Source: Halichondria panicea
Lineage: Eukaryota > Porifera > Demospongiae > Suberitida > Halichondriidae
Length of the DNA: 64,000 nucleotides
NCBI RefSeq assembly: GCF_963675165.1
Contig: NC_087378.1
Location: 7,263,273 to 7,327,272, forward strand
Reading direction: 5' to 3'
Program-made: the position numbers and the translations under genes
Part shown: positions 9,801-20,300 of the stretch, in pieces
Numbering within the stretch: the first letter of the stretch is position 1
How the letters are laid out: each line of letters starts with the position of its first letter
Notes under the pieces: generated by a model
Told to the model about the DNA's origin: nothing
Database searches by the model: none
What the model saw: the letters and a program-made list of their open reading frames with translations, nothing else

Positions 9801-12439
9801 ACGTGCACTGGGTTCACTGGTAGCCATCATCAGCGAGCTCATCGCTGACATCCTTCGATATTTTGTAGTCTATTTAGTGTTCTTCGTACCCTACATGATA
9901 TCAGTGTGGGTGCTGTTCGGAGGAGACCAGTCAGTCGCAGTGGCGGGGAATGAAGACTTGACTATATTATATCGAGTGATTGTGGTCATGTTTAGAATGA
10001 GCCTCATCGATAACTTTCCTTACGAGGTGAGAACGACTGTACTTTGATGCACTATGTAGATGACTTCCTGTCTCGTATCTATATAGTAGCTATGCACTAT
10101 TAAGAGTTGTTTGTATCACTTGCCATACAATTTTAAGGCAATCTCCTGCTGTCTCAATGACTGCAAAGGAATTTACTAGGGGGAGTGTAACCGCACTGTG
10201 TGTATGAGGGTATTAATTACTAGGGGGAGTGTAACCTGTGTAGGAGGGTATCAGTTACTAGGGGGAGTGTAACCTGTGTAGGAGGATATTAATTATTAGT
10301 CTGTCTATGTTGGCACTTCTTTGAAGTCCATTTAATTGTGCTGGTAACCTTTCCTCTGAGCTATAATCCAGCAGTTATATTCTGGAGGTGACCCTATAGC
10401 TAACATTCTGTCAGATCGAGAGTGAGTGTCATAATCATGTGTCTATTGTATTCTTCTGTAGACAATGCGGGACATATCCTGGTCATCACCTTCCTGATCA
10501 TAACAGCTGTGGTGGGACTCAACCTCTTCATTGCCCTGCTCTCTCACACATTTCAGAGGGTGTATGATAATGCTCAGGCTAATGCACTTCTCCAGCAGGT
10601 GTGTACACTGGGTGGAGGGTGGAGGGTATGGTGTGTGTACACTGGGTGGAGGGTAGAGGGTATGGTGTGTGTACACTGGGTGGAGGGTAGAGGGTATGGT
10701 GTGTGTACACTGAGTGGAGGGTGTAGGGTATGGTGTGTGTACACTGAGTGTAGGGTATGGTGTGTGTACAATGGGTGTAGGGTATGGTGTGTGTACACTG
10801 AGTGTAGGGTATGGTGTGTGTACAATGGGTGTAGGGTATGGTGTGTGTACATTGAGTGTACTCTTGGTGGAGGGTGGAGGGTACGTATGGTGGTGGTACA
10901 TGTAGATAAATGGTGGAGGGTGGAGGGTACGTATGGTGGTGGTACATGTAGATAAATGGTGGAGGGTGGAGGGTAGAGGGTGTGGTGTGTACACTGGGTG
11001 GAGGGTATGGTGTGTGTACACTGGGTGGAGGGTGGAGGGTAGAGGGTGTGGTGTGTACACTGATATTGTATTATTTTGTTCTATTCTTCTATTGACTTAG
11101 GCTAAGATCATTCTGCTTCTGGAAGACAAAGTGAGCTCTTGCACCTACCGGAAGTACCTTATCCATGTACAGAACAATTGCAACCCCTACTCATGTTTCT
11201 ATGACGATGACGATGACTCAGAGGAGAGACCTTCCCAACTACAGAAGATCACCCACCAGATACACGTATGACCTCCACACACTAGTAACTGTACGTCAGT
11301 CACGTATTTGATGTAAAAGTACTGTTTATAATTGATTGTTTGGCTTGTTTTATCTGGCAGCATTGCTCAGTATTAGCACAGGTATTAAGCATCTATCAGC
11401 ACTTGAGAGTATTTGCATTTGTATGAGTGAAATGAGGTACATTTACAATGTTAATTAAAAGACTATCATAAGCCATTCCCATACATCTATACAACAATAG
11501 TACACAAATCTATAATAACTTGACACAATGAACATTGTGTACTTCAATTCAATTGTAACATGTACACAGAACATTGTGACTGAGCTGCAGAATGATAGAA
11601 AGGAAATGGAGAGCTGTGGTGGCTTGCACACTCTACGAGATAAACTTGACCAGACAGACTCTAAACTGTCTTAGCTGTCTCTCCAGCTGGATGAGATAAA
11701 AGCCATTCTTTGCACCCTCACTCCACCAGGTAATACTGTGGTTTTCCCTTTCCTTGTACCTAGCTGCCACAATTAACCTTTGAAGACTCCCCCCTAATAC
11801 TGTACCCTTGCACCAGCTGACCTCAACTATTGTGTGTGTGTGTGTGTGTACTGGCAGATCAGACTACTTTCAATACATCTTCTGTTCCTTGTACACGTGG
11901 TGTGCTGCTATGCATGGTGCTCTGGCAATTAAGCAGTGAATTCTCGCCTCATGTTAGTGCTCCATATATATTATATATATAGGCCACATAATCCACCCAC
12001 TTCTCCTTTGCATGCATACGCCTGCTAGTCTTATCATAATTATAGAGAGCATGAATTTGGTAACAAAGCTATACAATTTACAAAGATAATTTTGTTATAA
12101 AGGCAAGTGCATTCATACAGTTGTATCATGCCCATGTATATTCATACAGTTGTATCATGCCCATGTATATTCCATGCAGTGGGGTCGCACCTGTTTTTGA
12201 GCACAACTACGGACCCAAACACCAACGACGCTAATCTGGAGAGCCATCAACTTACTACACCCACTAAACTCCCGGCAAAAACAATTCACCCATTTCCCCG
12301 TCGAATTCAAGTATACCCAAAGAAACTAACTCCACTTGAGTCATTGCAAAGAGACTCACATCCAAACAGTGTAGCTATGAACCCACTACTAGAGTATAGT
12401 TTAAGTTCACCTCTGATGTGGGAAAACACAGTTCAATGA
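6896..12439 (+). CDS. Ankyrin-repeat TRP-like cation channel with two in-frame TAG codons
   Basis: Thirteen exons: 6896-7568, 7754-7929, 8092-8214, 8268-8486, 8595-8672, 8742-8986, 9741-10026, 10415-10421, 10462-10598, 11101-11265, 11570-11729, 11858-11899, 12180-12439. All phases close (857 codons). Residues 1-110 are Ser/Arg-rich; ankyrin repeats follow (GKTPLHIAAGINHRDMVVWL, KQTPVHHAA, GRTPLYLAAEL). Then come six hydrophobic segments of an ion channel, with pore region and S6 ending VVGLNLFIALLSHTFQRVYD, which is TRPA/TRPV-like, and a C-terminal acidic stretch plus coiled coil (DKLDQTDSKL). Two in-frame TAGs occur, at 8143-8145 in exon 3 and 11672-11674 in exon 11. Exon 3 is 123 nt with phase 0 at both ends, so skipping it restores an open frame. 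The second TAG would only remove the last ~119 residues. It is either a young pseudogene, a poison-exon gene or recoded. Exact TRP subfamily not assigned. Confidence 0.8.
9583..9727. mobile_element. Foldback element in TRP intron 7
   Basis: Left arm AGAGAGCTGATTGATGTATT, then TAACAGCACAATGCTATT; right arm is its imperfect reverse complement ending in TAACAGC...AGAGAGCT. About 145 bp, no ORF. Confidence 0.7.
10176..10290 (+). repeat. Three tandem copies of a ~52-bp unit
   Basis: TTACTAGGGGGAGTGTAACC recurs three times with spacing of about 52 bp, followed each time by a TGTGTA/GAGGGTAT-like segment. Lies in TRP intron 7/8. Confidence 0.8.
10415..10421 (+). other. 7-nt microexon of the TRP-like gene
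   Basis: ATCGAGA is bounded by TCAG and GTGAGT. Joining exon 7 (ends TACGAG, phase 0) directly to exon 9 (starts ACAATGCGG) breaks the frame; inserting these 7 nt restores it and gives FPYEIENNAGHILVITF, the usual pore-to-S6 transition. Confidence 0.8.
10600..11062 (+). repeat. GT/GGA-rich minisatellite in TRP intron 9
   Basis: Variable repeats of GTGTGTACACTGGGTGGAGG followed by GTAGAGGGTATG fill about 460 bp of the 502-bp intron. The long ORFs across this interval on both strands are repeat artefacts. Confidence 0.9.
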
Positions 12440-12619
12440 GTGAATCCAGTGCCTAATAGTCTGAGATCATCAACATAATCTAGGATGTGTGAATCCTGCA
12501 AAGAACAATCACCTACAATCACCTGATTTATTATGATTACACTGATAAGCTAGCTGGTCGTGGCCCATTGCTTAATCATTATTGCCACTTGAAATAAATT
12601 TTCCAAAATTGAGAAATGC
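12440..12619. other. Flank after TRP-like gene
   Basis: No coding or repeat signal recognised. Confidence 0.4.
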
Positions 12620-12680
12620 TACATGTACACTAGCCTCGATCCCAGGCCGATCCGTCTCCAATTGAACGCTAGGTCGCCTA

Positions 12681-12967
12681 CTAGGCCTGGTATTGATTGT
12701 ATTTGGGCGTGATCTGGGCGTGGTTTTTTAATAAATTGACACTGTGGTACAACAAAAAATGAATCCTCCAACAGTGGTCTTCAAAAACAGCCTCTGGGGC
12801 AGTATACAGCAGGAAATACTTCCCAGAAGACACTTCTTTGGCAGTGGCAACCAAATCTTTGTCGATTCCTTTATTGCTACTGAGGATGGCAGCAGAAACA
12901 CCTCTATTGTTTAGACTCCTGACCTGGTCAATCATGAGTCTCATGATAAGAGATACAAGGGGAGAGA
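12681..12967 (-). pseudogene. RecQ-like helicase fragment, motifs Ia-II region
   Basis: Continuation in another frame: SPLVSL, then LMIDQVRSLNNRGVSAAIL, then GKYFLLYTAPEAVF. RecQ proteins have SPLxSLMxDQV, L...G..A..L and YxxPE at this spacing. Ends without the DEAH box. Confidence 0.75.
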
Positions 12968-13183
12968 CAATTAACAAGAACAACACTTTTGTCAACAGGA
13001 GGAGCCTTGGTCCTACCTAGCTTGTAGTCCATTAAAAAGGGTAGCAACTGATATAGCAGAGAGACTTGCCATACCCCGTTGGGAACCAGCCCTTCCCTCA
13101 AACAGGAGCTTGAGAGCCTGGGCCTGTTCTGCCATGAGAGTGAGGCCATCTTGCTTCAAACAAGATAACGCGTTGCATGCCAT
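12928..13183 (-). pseudogene. RecQ-like helicase N-terminal fragment (frameshifted)
   Basis: Within the element at 12633-13412. Reading requires at least two frame changes between the ATG at about 13183 and the SPLVSL motif near 12960. Homologous in order and spacing to the fragment at 28782-29127, including the start, ALSC near residue 6-14, a GL..+Q segment and the Walker A region. Confidence 0.75.
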
Positions 13184-13425
13184 AGCTAGCTAGTTATAAA
13201 TTGAGAACATGACACGGAGCTACATTACTGTAAGTTTTACGGGAGTAAAATGCCTCTACGTACACCTTTAGTATTACAGAAAAAAAGCAGGAAACAAAAT
13301 GTGAAGAATCTCTGCTTTAGTTTCCGGTTCCTGCCACGCCCAGATACAATCAATACCAGGCCGTATTTTTCAACTTCGTTCTATTAAAAAAAAATCGGCC
13401 TGGGACCGAGGCTACATGTACACTA

Positions 13426-13723
13426 GTTCATAAGTGTGTAGACCAGTGTATACCTACAGAGCCTATCATGTGGTTCCACTGTGTACACGTAGTGGTTGTC
13501 TTACTTACATGCAGTTTCTGTATTAAATAAGTTCAAGTGAGGTGAATCGGTGAAAGGGTTGTACATCATATTGTATTATGACGGTAAAAATTACACATGT
13601 ACATGTATAGAGAATGAAGTATCAAGTCATAATAATGTTACTATAACACACATAGCTGAGAGGTGAAAGATGCATGCTATATAATTATGAGTGAAACAAA
13701 GAAAGAGTTAATAACACAAGAAC
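13426..13723. other. Region between element and UGT stop
   Basis: About 300 bp with no ORF of note. Contains the UGT 3' UTR on the minus strand. Nothing else recognised. Confidence 0.4.
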
Positions 13724-15367
13724 TTAATCTAACTTAGACTTATAATCTATCGAGAAACATCTTGCCAGTGATTTAGCTACCTGGTACACAAGAAACAATA
13801 ACAAGCAACTAACCACACTCAACACACAGTAAACATCCAAGTTATAATACTGCACCCAACTCCAGTTGTACTTGACATAGGCAGGAGCGAGGTGGCTGTA
13901 ATCCACCATCTCGTAGAATTCAACCAGTTCAGCTGCTCTGTGACTGCCTCCGGAGAAATAGAACATCAGTTGTAGCCTCTGTGCTTGTTCCCTCATGTAT
14001 GTTGTATCAACACTCTTGATTGCTTGAGACATACTCTCGGGAGAAAATGATTTTCCAACAAAAAGTGATTGAAAATAAGTGTATAACGATACACCCACAC
14101 CCGCAGTTTGTATTTTGGCTGACATCTCGTAATGATCGAAACTATATGGTAGACACACAATTGGCAGTGCGTTGTAGAGACTTTCTTGCACACCGTTCAT
14201 ACCACAATGGAGGATAGTTAGGGAAATCGAAGGATGCTTCAGAACCATTTGTTGTGAAACCCACTCGGCAAGATAGAATCGGTTTGGGTCAATATCAATA
14301 TCCTTCAAAATATCGCGATTACTCATTCGCAGTGACCACACGGCATCGTATTTGGTTGCCATAACTCCTTGTACAAGCGATTGTGCCATGTCGCTTGTAA
14401 TGTATCCAGTAGTACCCATACTGATATAGATAACACTTCTGTTTTCCCGTACGTTCAGCCATTTGGATAGGGTTGGGTCTAGATCAGGAGAGGAGCTCAT
14501 TAAAACAGGACCAACGTAGTGGGCAAGAGGACCAATAGTTTTTGGAAAATCGAAACCCAAAACAGACGTAACAATGAGTGGAAAACGCATTCCAGGGTAC
14601 GTTATCAAGTTATCGTTTCCGAGGACAACGCTGAAGTTCTTGTCAAGAGCGCAAACTCCTTCAAAACTAGTTCGAAATTTTAATAAAAATATCGGTTGTA
14701 AAACAGCGTTGAATAAACGTTCTAAGAAAGACAAGTCATCTGTTTGATCTAGTGGGGCCAGGGGAACTGTCCATTGAGGTATCAGTGCAGTGAGGGGGGC
14801 TAAGTATGAGGTGAAGAGGATTGTTTTGATTCCCAGTTTTGAAAAGTAGACGGCAATTGGTAGAGTGTTCATGTCAACGATAATTATGTCATATTGTGAA
14901 ATTCCCATCAATTCCATTTGATCCTTAACTTGTACGTTAGTGGGCGGGATTGCTCCCATGTATCGGGTGAGCAGTTCCATGTTTATGGTGTTGACTGCGA
15001 ATTCTCGAATCAAATTTTCGTAATCTTGCTGCGACATAGTGTCGTAGCCGGCACTGACAAACTTAACACCAACACGTTCGGCCAACTTTGGAAGAATCTT
15101 GGAGCCTTGCATCACAGTAGTGCACAAGGTAACATTGTGGCCTCTCTTTACAAGGGTCTCTCCTAAGCCCATCAAAGGGAAAAGGTGTCCAGGAAAGTAG
15201 GCAGCAGCCATGAGTATATTCAATGGTCTCAACTTGTCCTGCAAAGCTTCAATGCCAGGCGACACCTCTGTTGTATCCAGTCCCGGTGGAACATGATAAC
15301 TGTTAAATCCGTGCACTAAAAGAAGTACATTTAAAACAACGAACGCAACTAGCAGTCTCGAGTACAT
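13724..15367 (-). CDS. UDP-glycosyltransferase (UGT family GT1), single exon
   Basis: 547 residues in one exon. The ATG at 15367 opens a clear signal peptide (MYSRLLVAFVVLNVLLLVHG); the open frame extends 20 codons upstream without an ATG. N-terminal acceptor half: PGHLFPLMGLGETLVKRGH with the catalytic-type His61, then a candidate Asp partner in YDIIIVDMNT. The C-terminal UDP-sugar half has VIYISMGTTG, LAEWVSQQMVLKHP and the signature region ILHCGMNGVQESL...LPYSFDHYE (residues 385-414). A membrane helix (about 512-531) precedes a short basic tail (KSLARCFSIDYKSK). This is the type I ER topology of animal UGTs. Family role: transfer of sugar from UDP-sugar to lipophilic acceptors. Signature oddities: HCG for HGG and DH for DQ. 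Head to head with EndoU. Confidence 0.92.
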   Translation of the reverse strand: MYSRLLVAFVVLNVLLLVHGFNSYHVPPGLDTTEVSPGIEALQDKLRPLNILMAAAYFPGHLFPLMGLGETLVKRGHNVTLCTTVMQGSKILPKLAERVGVKFVSAGYDTMSQQDYENLIREFAVNTINMELLTRYMGAIPPTNVQVKDQMELMGISQYDIIIVDMNTLPIAVYFSKLGIKTILFTSYLAPLTALIPQWTVPLAPLDQTDDLSFLERLFNAVLQPIFLLKFRTSFEGVCALDKNFSVVLGNDNLITYPGMRFPLIVTSVLGFDFPKTIGPLAHYVGPVLMSSSPDLDPTLSKWLNVRENRSVIYISMGTTGYITSDMAQSLVQGVMATKYDAVWSLRMSNRDILKDIDIDPNRFYLAEWVSQQMVLKHPSISLTILHCGMNGVQESLYNALPIVCLPYSFDHYEMSAKIQTAGVGVSLYTYFQSLFVGKSFSPESMSQAIKSVDTTYMREQAQRLQLMFYFSGGSHRAAELVEFYEMVDYSHLAPAYVKYNWSWVQYYNLDVYCVLSVVSCLLLFLVYQVAKSLARCFSIDYKSKLD

Positions 15368-15485
15368 CTTGGAGGTTTGTAGAGCCGTACTAGCTAGCTG
15401 TAGTTTCTTTAGTAAACTGAAGGGCACGCCAAGGCACGTCTAGGGAGTGGCAAAAGAGAAAATCTCATGATTTCTACGCTCCTAG

Positions 15486-15507
15486 TGACGTGACGTTGCA
15501 TGCGCAT
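15486..15507. promoter_or_regulatory. CRE-like and NRF1-like motifs in divergent UGT/EndoU promoter
   Basis: TGACGTGACGT (two overlapping TGACGT cores) followed at once by GCATGCGCAT, within the 294 bp between the start codons at 15367 and 15662. Motif match only. Confidence 0.4.
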
Positions 15508-15661
15508 AGTGACAGAACAAGGTCTAGCCCCACCCCTCTTTCCTGAACAGTTTGTCAACAGAGCATGCAAGTGCAAGTGAGAAGAAGGTACGAAAGTTGA
15601 AAGGTAGGTGTGAGCTAACTAGCTAGATTTATTATAAAATTTATGCACTCCTGATTTTAGT

Positions 15662-16995
15662 ATGGCTCAAAAATATACCCCTCATCAAGAGCTAAGCGAA
15701 ATTTGCACTGAGCTATGGAAGCTGGATGAAAATAGGCTCACACCAGGAAAAGATTACAGCATTAATCTACAAGGAGGTATTTATATCTAGCTGTATTAAG
15801 ATGGTCTCATGATAATAATAGTAATACGGTAGACATACCTTGTTGGTACGTGCAATAAAATGTTAATACTCCAGGGACCAAGAGTTACTGGCGTGATGAC
15901 AAAGCAAAGGAGCCATTGTTTACGAGTGTGAATGACGACGTCTTGAGAAAGCCGACCTTCAGTAGGTTCATTGCTCTGTTGGACAACTATGAGACGAGTA
16001 CTGGATTGAGCGAGACAGTCACACAGGAGGAGGTCAAGGAGAACCAGCTATTCATTGACAGTATCTGTGAGACTAAGGTATTAATTGTATATTTAATAGG
16101 TGTAGGAAAAATATTCTATCTTCTGTACTACCAGGAGTATACACATAAATTATTTATGAACTTGTGGTAACTGTACCTATTGTTCTATTGTGGTGATATC
16201 ATACTAATTTGTGGTATGTGTTTCTAAGGTTACCAGTCCACACTGGCCAAAATGTTCAAACCTATCATAAAAATATGTGATCTTATAAATTACTTTGATC
16301 TCAGGTTATGAAACGAGCTCATGAGTATCTGGTCTCTAAAAGAAAGTCTGAGCGAGACATTTGGAAGTTCAAGCATCAGCTCTACAACCTTTGGTTCAAA
16401 TTGTACCGTCGTACAAGAGGCAGCCGAGCTCTGGATTCGTCCGGTTTTGAGCACGTTTTTGTGGGAGAGACTCGAGACAAAGGTGACGTTATAGGCTTCC
16501 ATAACTGGATTCAGTTCTATCTCCAGGAGAAAGCTGGAAATGTGGACTATCAAGGTTACATCCTTGGGAAGAGGGTAGGTTAAACATGACTTGTATGAAT
16601 TTGTGGTAGCAACGCTATGATGCTATGATGCTATGATACGCCTTCCTTGCCTGGCATCCTATATTGTGTTTGTGGTTCCTTTGTAGCCTGAGCTACGTGA
16701 AAGTTCACATCTTATCACTATCAAGTTCAAATGGAACAGAGAGGTCAGTTAACAATAATTATGATTGTAGATACATGCATCCACATGCACCTTTTCCACC
16801 TTGCAGGTGAAACCGATGGGATCTACATTTGTTGGTACTAGCCCTGAGTTTGAGGTGGCCCTCTACACCATCTGCTTCCTCTGTGCACCAGAAACCACCA
16901 CTGACATCCAGATAGAAGACTATGAGGTGGTGATTACCTGCTACAAACATGGAGCCAACCTAGGAACCTCTTTCCCCAAAGAGGCTGCAGATTAA
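15662..16995 (+). CDS. ENDOU: EndoU-family (XendoU) poly(U)-specific endoribonuclease
   Basis: Five exons: 15662-15776, 15875-16077, 16305-16574, 16687-16743, 16807-16995; 277 residues. Starts MAQKYTPHQELSEICTELW. Catalytic residues expected for the family are present: His in SSGFEHVFVGE, His in VIGFHNWIQF, and Lys in LITIKFKWN. The family tail GSTFVGTSPEFEVALYTICF is well kept. Known activity: Mn2+-dependent cleavage of single-stranded RNA at uridines, leaving 2',3'-cyclic phosphate. There is no signal peptide or somatomedin-B domain, so this is a single-domain intracellular form like the Xenopus enzyme rather than the secreted human ENDOU. Confidence 0.95.
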
Positions 16996-17371
16996 CGCAC
17001 CACTAATGTACGTATAGAGACAATGAACTGATAGATATACATGTAACAGGTAGTCTTTACCAAAATCAATCTCAATGCAATTGCAAGAATTATTTGCAAA
17101 AATATTCAAGTAACAAGAATTTGAACTGACAAAATTGAAGCATAATTATTTTGTGATAAGTGTTCTGTGTGCTAGTAATAGTTTCTAGATATCGCTGCAC
17201 CTCCATACCTATAAGGGGGGAATGTCATTAGCCACAATGTTCAAACATGAGTACTTAATTAATTTGTTGGCTAACATGGGAGACCACAATAAGCGTTTCA
17301 AAAGGCAAAAGCCTTGTATGGTTTACTTAATCTCACCAATAATTAAGAAAAGCTAGCCTATAATATTCCAC
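16996..17371. other. Convergent intergenic region EndoU / MAK-like kinase
   Basis: 376 bp, AT-rich, no coding signal; presumably both 3' UTRs. Confidence 0.5.
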
Positions 17372-20300
17372 TTACTTTGCTGTCCAGTCTGTTCTGCCGT
17401 GTATTCCACCCTTTCTGTGACCAGAAGCCACAGACGAATGATAACCTCCACCAGATAAGGCATTATTAGAAGCCCTAGGTGGTGGTTTCCATGACACTTC
17501 CCCTCTCCCTAGCCCAGTAGTAGAGCTCTTTTTCCAGGGCTCATATTTGGTTTTATTGTCAGCATCCAGGCTGGGTAGTTGGTGACGATGGGCTGACACT
17601 CGTGGTGGTCGGGTTTGTTCTGAGAGTGGGGTGGACAAGTTATGATAACACAAACCTACAAGTTTCACTGTGTGTATAATAACATGTGCTCCTCTGATAA
17701 TAGTCGTGGTGGCGGTGTTTGGACATTTTGACTGCATCTGATTGCAATTACACACATGAATACGATTATTCACTCCACCGTTGGGGGTATGTTATAGTTA
17801 TAACACGGGCACAAGGGATGTATGGAATATATTGCACTGAAGCACGAGGGCGCCAGCCCCGAGGGATGAGTGCAATATATGCCATGCAGCCCGAGTGCAC
17901 GTGTTATAACTAGTTTATATCCCGAGGGCATAGCAACATAACACTGTCCTAGTAACACAATATATATAAACAGCACAAAAAAAGACAGAAACAACTCTAG
18001 ACACAGCTCCATCTCTTCTCTCTTCTAGACGCCAGTATCTGCAGCGTATAAGATTGGCATGACCGACGAATGGCTTGACACAAAATTGTTGGAGTTTTAA
18101 CTGAAATCTGCAAAACAGCCCCACCCCACTTCTGGTGCTGCAAAACAGCCCCGCCCCACTTACTGCTGCAAAGAAACAGCCCCACCCCACTACTCAGTGA
18201 ATACTAGCTGCTGGTCTATGCTCGGCCTCATAACCAAACCAAGAAAGCTCGCTTCTACACTGCTGCAAAACAGCTCATGCCCCCAGCAAAAAGAGCCACT
18301 TCTAGTGCTACGGTGAAGCAGAATTGACATGCATCACGATGTCGAGGACTAGGTCGATCTAGGAACACAGAATCTTCCACAAAATAAATCTTGGACAATT
18401 TTAAAACCTGTACGGTTGCAAGAAGAAACTCCAGCAGTGCTGAACATTCATTCCTGCATGGCTGGACATACTTTGATACATGTTATTTCTCATGCGTATT
18501 AATTTAATTTAAATTTAATTGTCTGTCTAATTGCCAGAGGGGCGTTTTGCGGTCAGTGCAATATGACTTTGCGGTCAGTGCAATATGACTTTCAGCAGTG
18601 CAATATGCTTCATATTGCACTTGGCAACAACGTAGCAACGGGATATAAGTGTAGAATACCTCTGCTCTGTTGCTGTGGCCATCTAGGTGCACTGCTGCCA
18701 AACCCCAGGCCATGTCCACTGGTCCCTTGTCCACTGCCTCCTCCACTCACTGGGGAGTAGCGGGCCCGGCTCACATAGAACTGGGCCACCTCTGCCTTGT
18801 TGGGTTGGTGTGGCTTGCTTTGAACAGCTCCAGACAGATTACTGTATATATAGAGGGGAAGCAAGCATCACATGTATGTGTGTGGTGACAACAGTAAAAA
18901 ACATGCAGTTGCAAATGATAATTTACCTCAACAGGTACATTTTACATAAGGAATTGTGTTACATTTATAAGCAATAGTGTAGCGCTGCATTCGTTACGAA
19001 AAACTTGATGACTGTTCATAATATTAAGCATAACAGCCATAAGTACAGACATACGTGTACGTAGAACAGGAATGCACCAACATACTGTTGATATAAACAG
19101 CTTTCTGTTTGCATAAACTTGAGCGTGGCTCATGCATGTACAGTACTAGGTGTATCCTTCTTACGTTCTCTTGGAATGAGTAGTATCTTGAATTTCATCA
19201 AGATCGATGCTATCCTTTGTCCCTCGTCGTCCAATGGTGCCCATCGGTGGTTTAGACCTGAGCACTGGGTTGAACGAGGTTCTGTGCTGCTTCCCGTTCA
19301 CTTCCCTCCCCCCTAACGAGGGCAGCACATGTGCTGGAGATTGTTGCTCAAACTTGGACCTCCCAAGCACTTTAGACTTCACATTCTCGATACCAGCACT
19401 GATTTCTGATGAGGTTCGTTTGTGAATCGGCTCATGAATCTGATTAGCAAGGTCCATGTTGATGACGGGTGGTCTCCTCAAGTTGTGGCCATGTTGAGTG
19501 AGTGCTACTGGTTGTGGAGGGTGCACTGTAGTCGTGGACTGTGAGGCAGTGGTTAGAGATTGGCCAACTTGAAAGAACTTGAAACGAAGTGCCTGTATAC
19601 ATATGAAAGTAACATGTGAATTTACCGACTGCTTTGTGCAAAGCAGGTACATAATATGCAAAACAGCAGATTGATAGTACAGAGTTACCCAAACTAGAAC
19701 TAGTAGAGTAAGCTTTCACTCACTTGAGCTGAAGTAGGTCTTTTCTTGGGATTCCACTGTAGCAGCTCTGATATGAGATGAATGCCATCAGCGGAGGCTT
19801 CCTTTATGATACCAGTGAGGCTGGTAAGCACATACAAGGGGAGTTTGCAGTTCATATTCGCAGCCAGCTTCAAACCTTCGGCCCAGATAGTCTGTGCAGG
19901 GGTAAAAGAAGACTTACAATAAACTCAAAATCATAATACATACATGTACATCTGTAGTACATGTAAACACAGCATCTGCACAGCATCACTACACAGCATC
20001 ACTACACAGCATCACTACACAGCATCACTGCACATCATCGCTACACAATGTATGTGCTAACTAAACAAGGGTTTCTTCTGTTATTAGCACAAAATGGATA
20101 CAGCCAATAGTATAGAAAATTGACATAACCTTGTTTCCTTAAAAGGCTTCCATACAGTATAACAGAATTGCTAGAGTTCTATGCAGCCGCAGCATAGCAT
20201 GCTATACACTAAGACGTACCTTGTCTGGTGTGCCTAGTATAGTGCATATTTTGTGGAGTTGATCGAGCTCAGTTTTCCCCGGGAAGAGTGGTCTAAGAGT

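Larger units (their letters stand above)
12633..13412 (-). mobile_element. TIR element carrying a broken RecQ-like helicase ORF, copy 1
   Basis: Left end GCCTCGATCCCAGGCCGAT and right end its reverse complement with one mismatch. A second inverted block, GGCCTGGTATTGATTGTAT then YTGGGCGTG, lies inside both ends. Flanked by identical 13-bp duplications TACATGTACACTA (12620-12632 and 13413-13425). On the minus strand an ORF starts MACNALSCLKQDGLTLMAEQ near 13183. After frame breaks it shows a decayed Walker A (GTATGGCAAGTC), LCYQ-like LYQLLPFLMDYK, KSVVLV, SPLVSL, MIDQVRSLNNRGVSAAIL and LLYTAPEAVF, all RecQ-family motifs I to II in order. It lacks motifs III-VI and is non-functional. No transposase seen. 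Confidence 0.85.

Noticed and set aside
10443-11060. Long ORF on the minus strand full of THHTL/YTPHPLP repeats
   Set aside because: Translation of the intronic minisatellite; all frames are open because of repeat composition.
12107-12179. ORF start upstream of the last TRP exon
   Set aside because: This part is a 29-bp tandem duplication in the intron; coding begins at the acceptor at 12180.
12681-13183. A functional RecQ helicase gene
   Set aside because: Frame is broken at least twice, motifs after II are missing, and the piece is bounded by inverted repeats of an element.
15368-15427. 20-codon N-terminal extension of the UGT
   Set aside because: No ATG; the ATG at 15367 gives a textbook signal peptide.
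17770-18190. Overlapping Cys/Phe-rich ORFs on the minus strand
   Set aside because: They cover an intronic foldback and a short C-rich repeat, inconsistent with the kinase exon phases.
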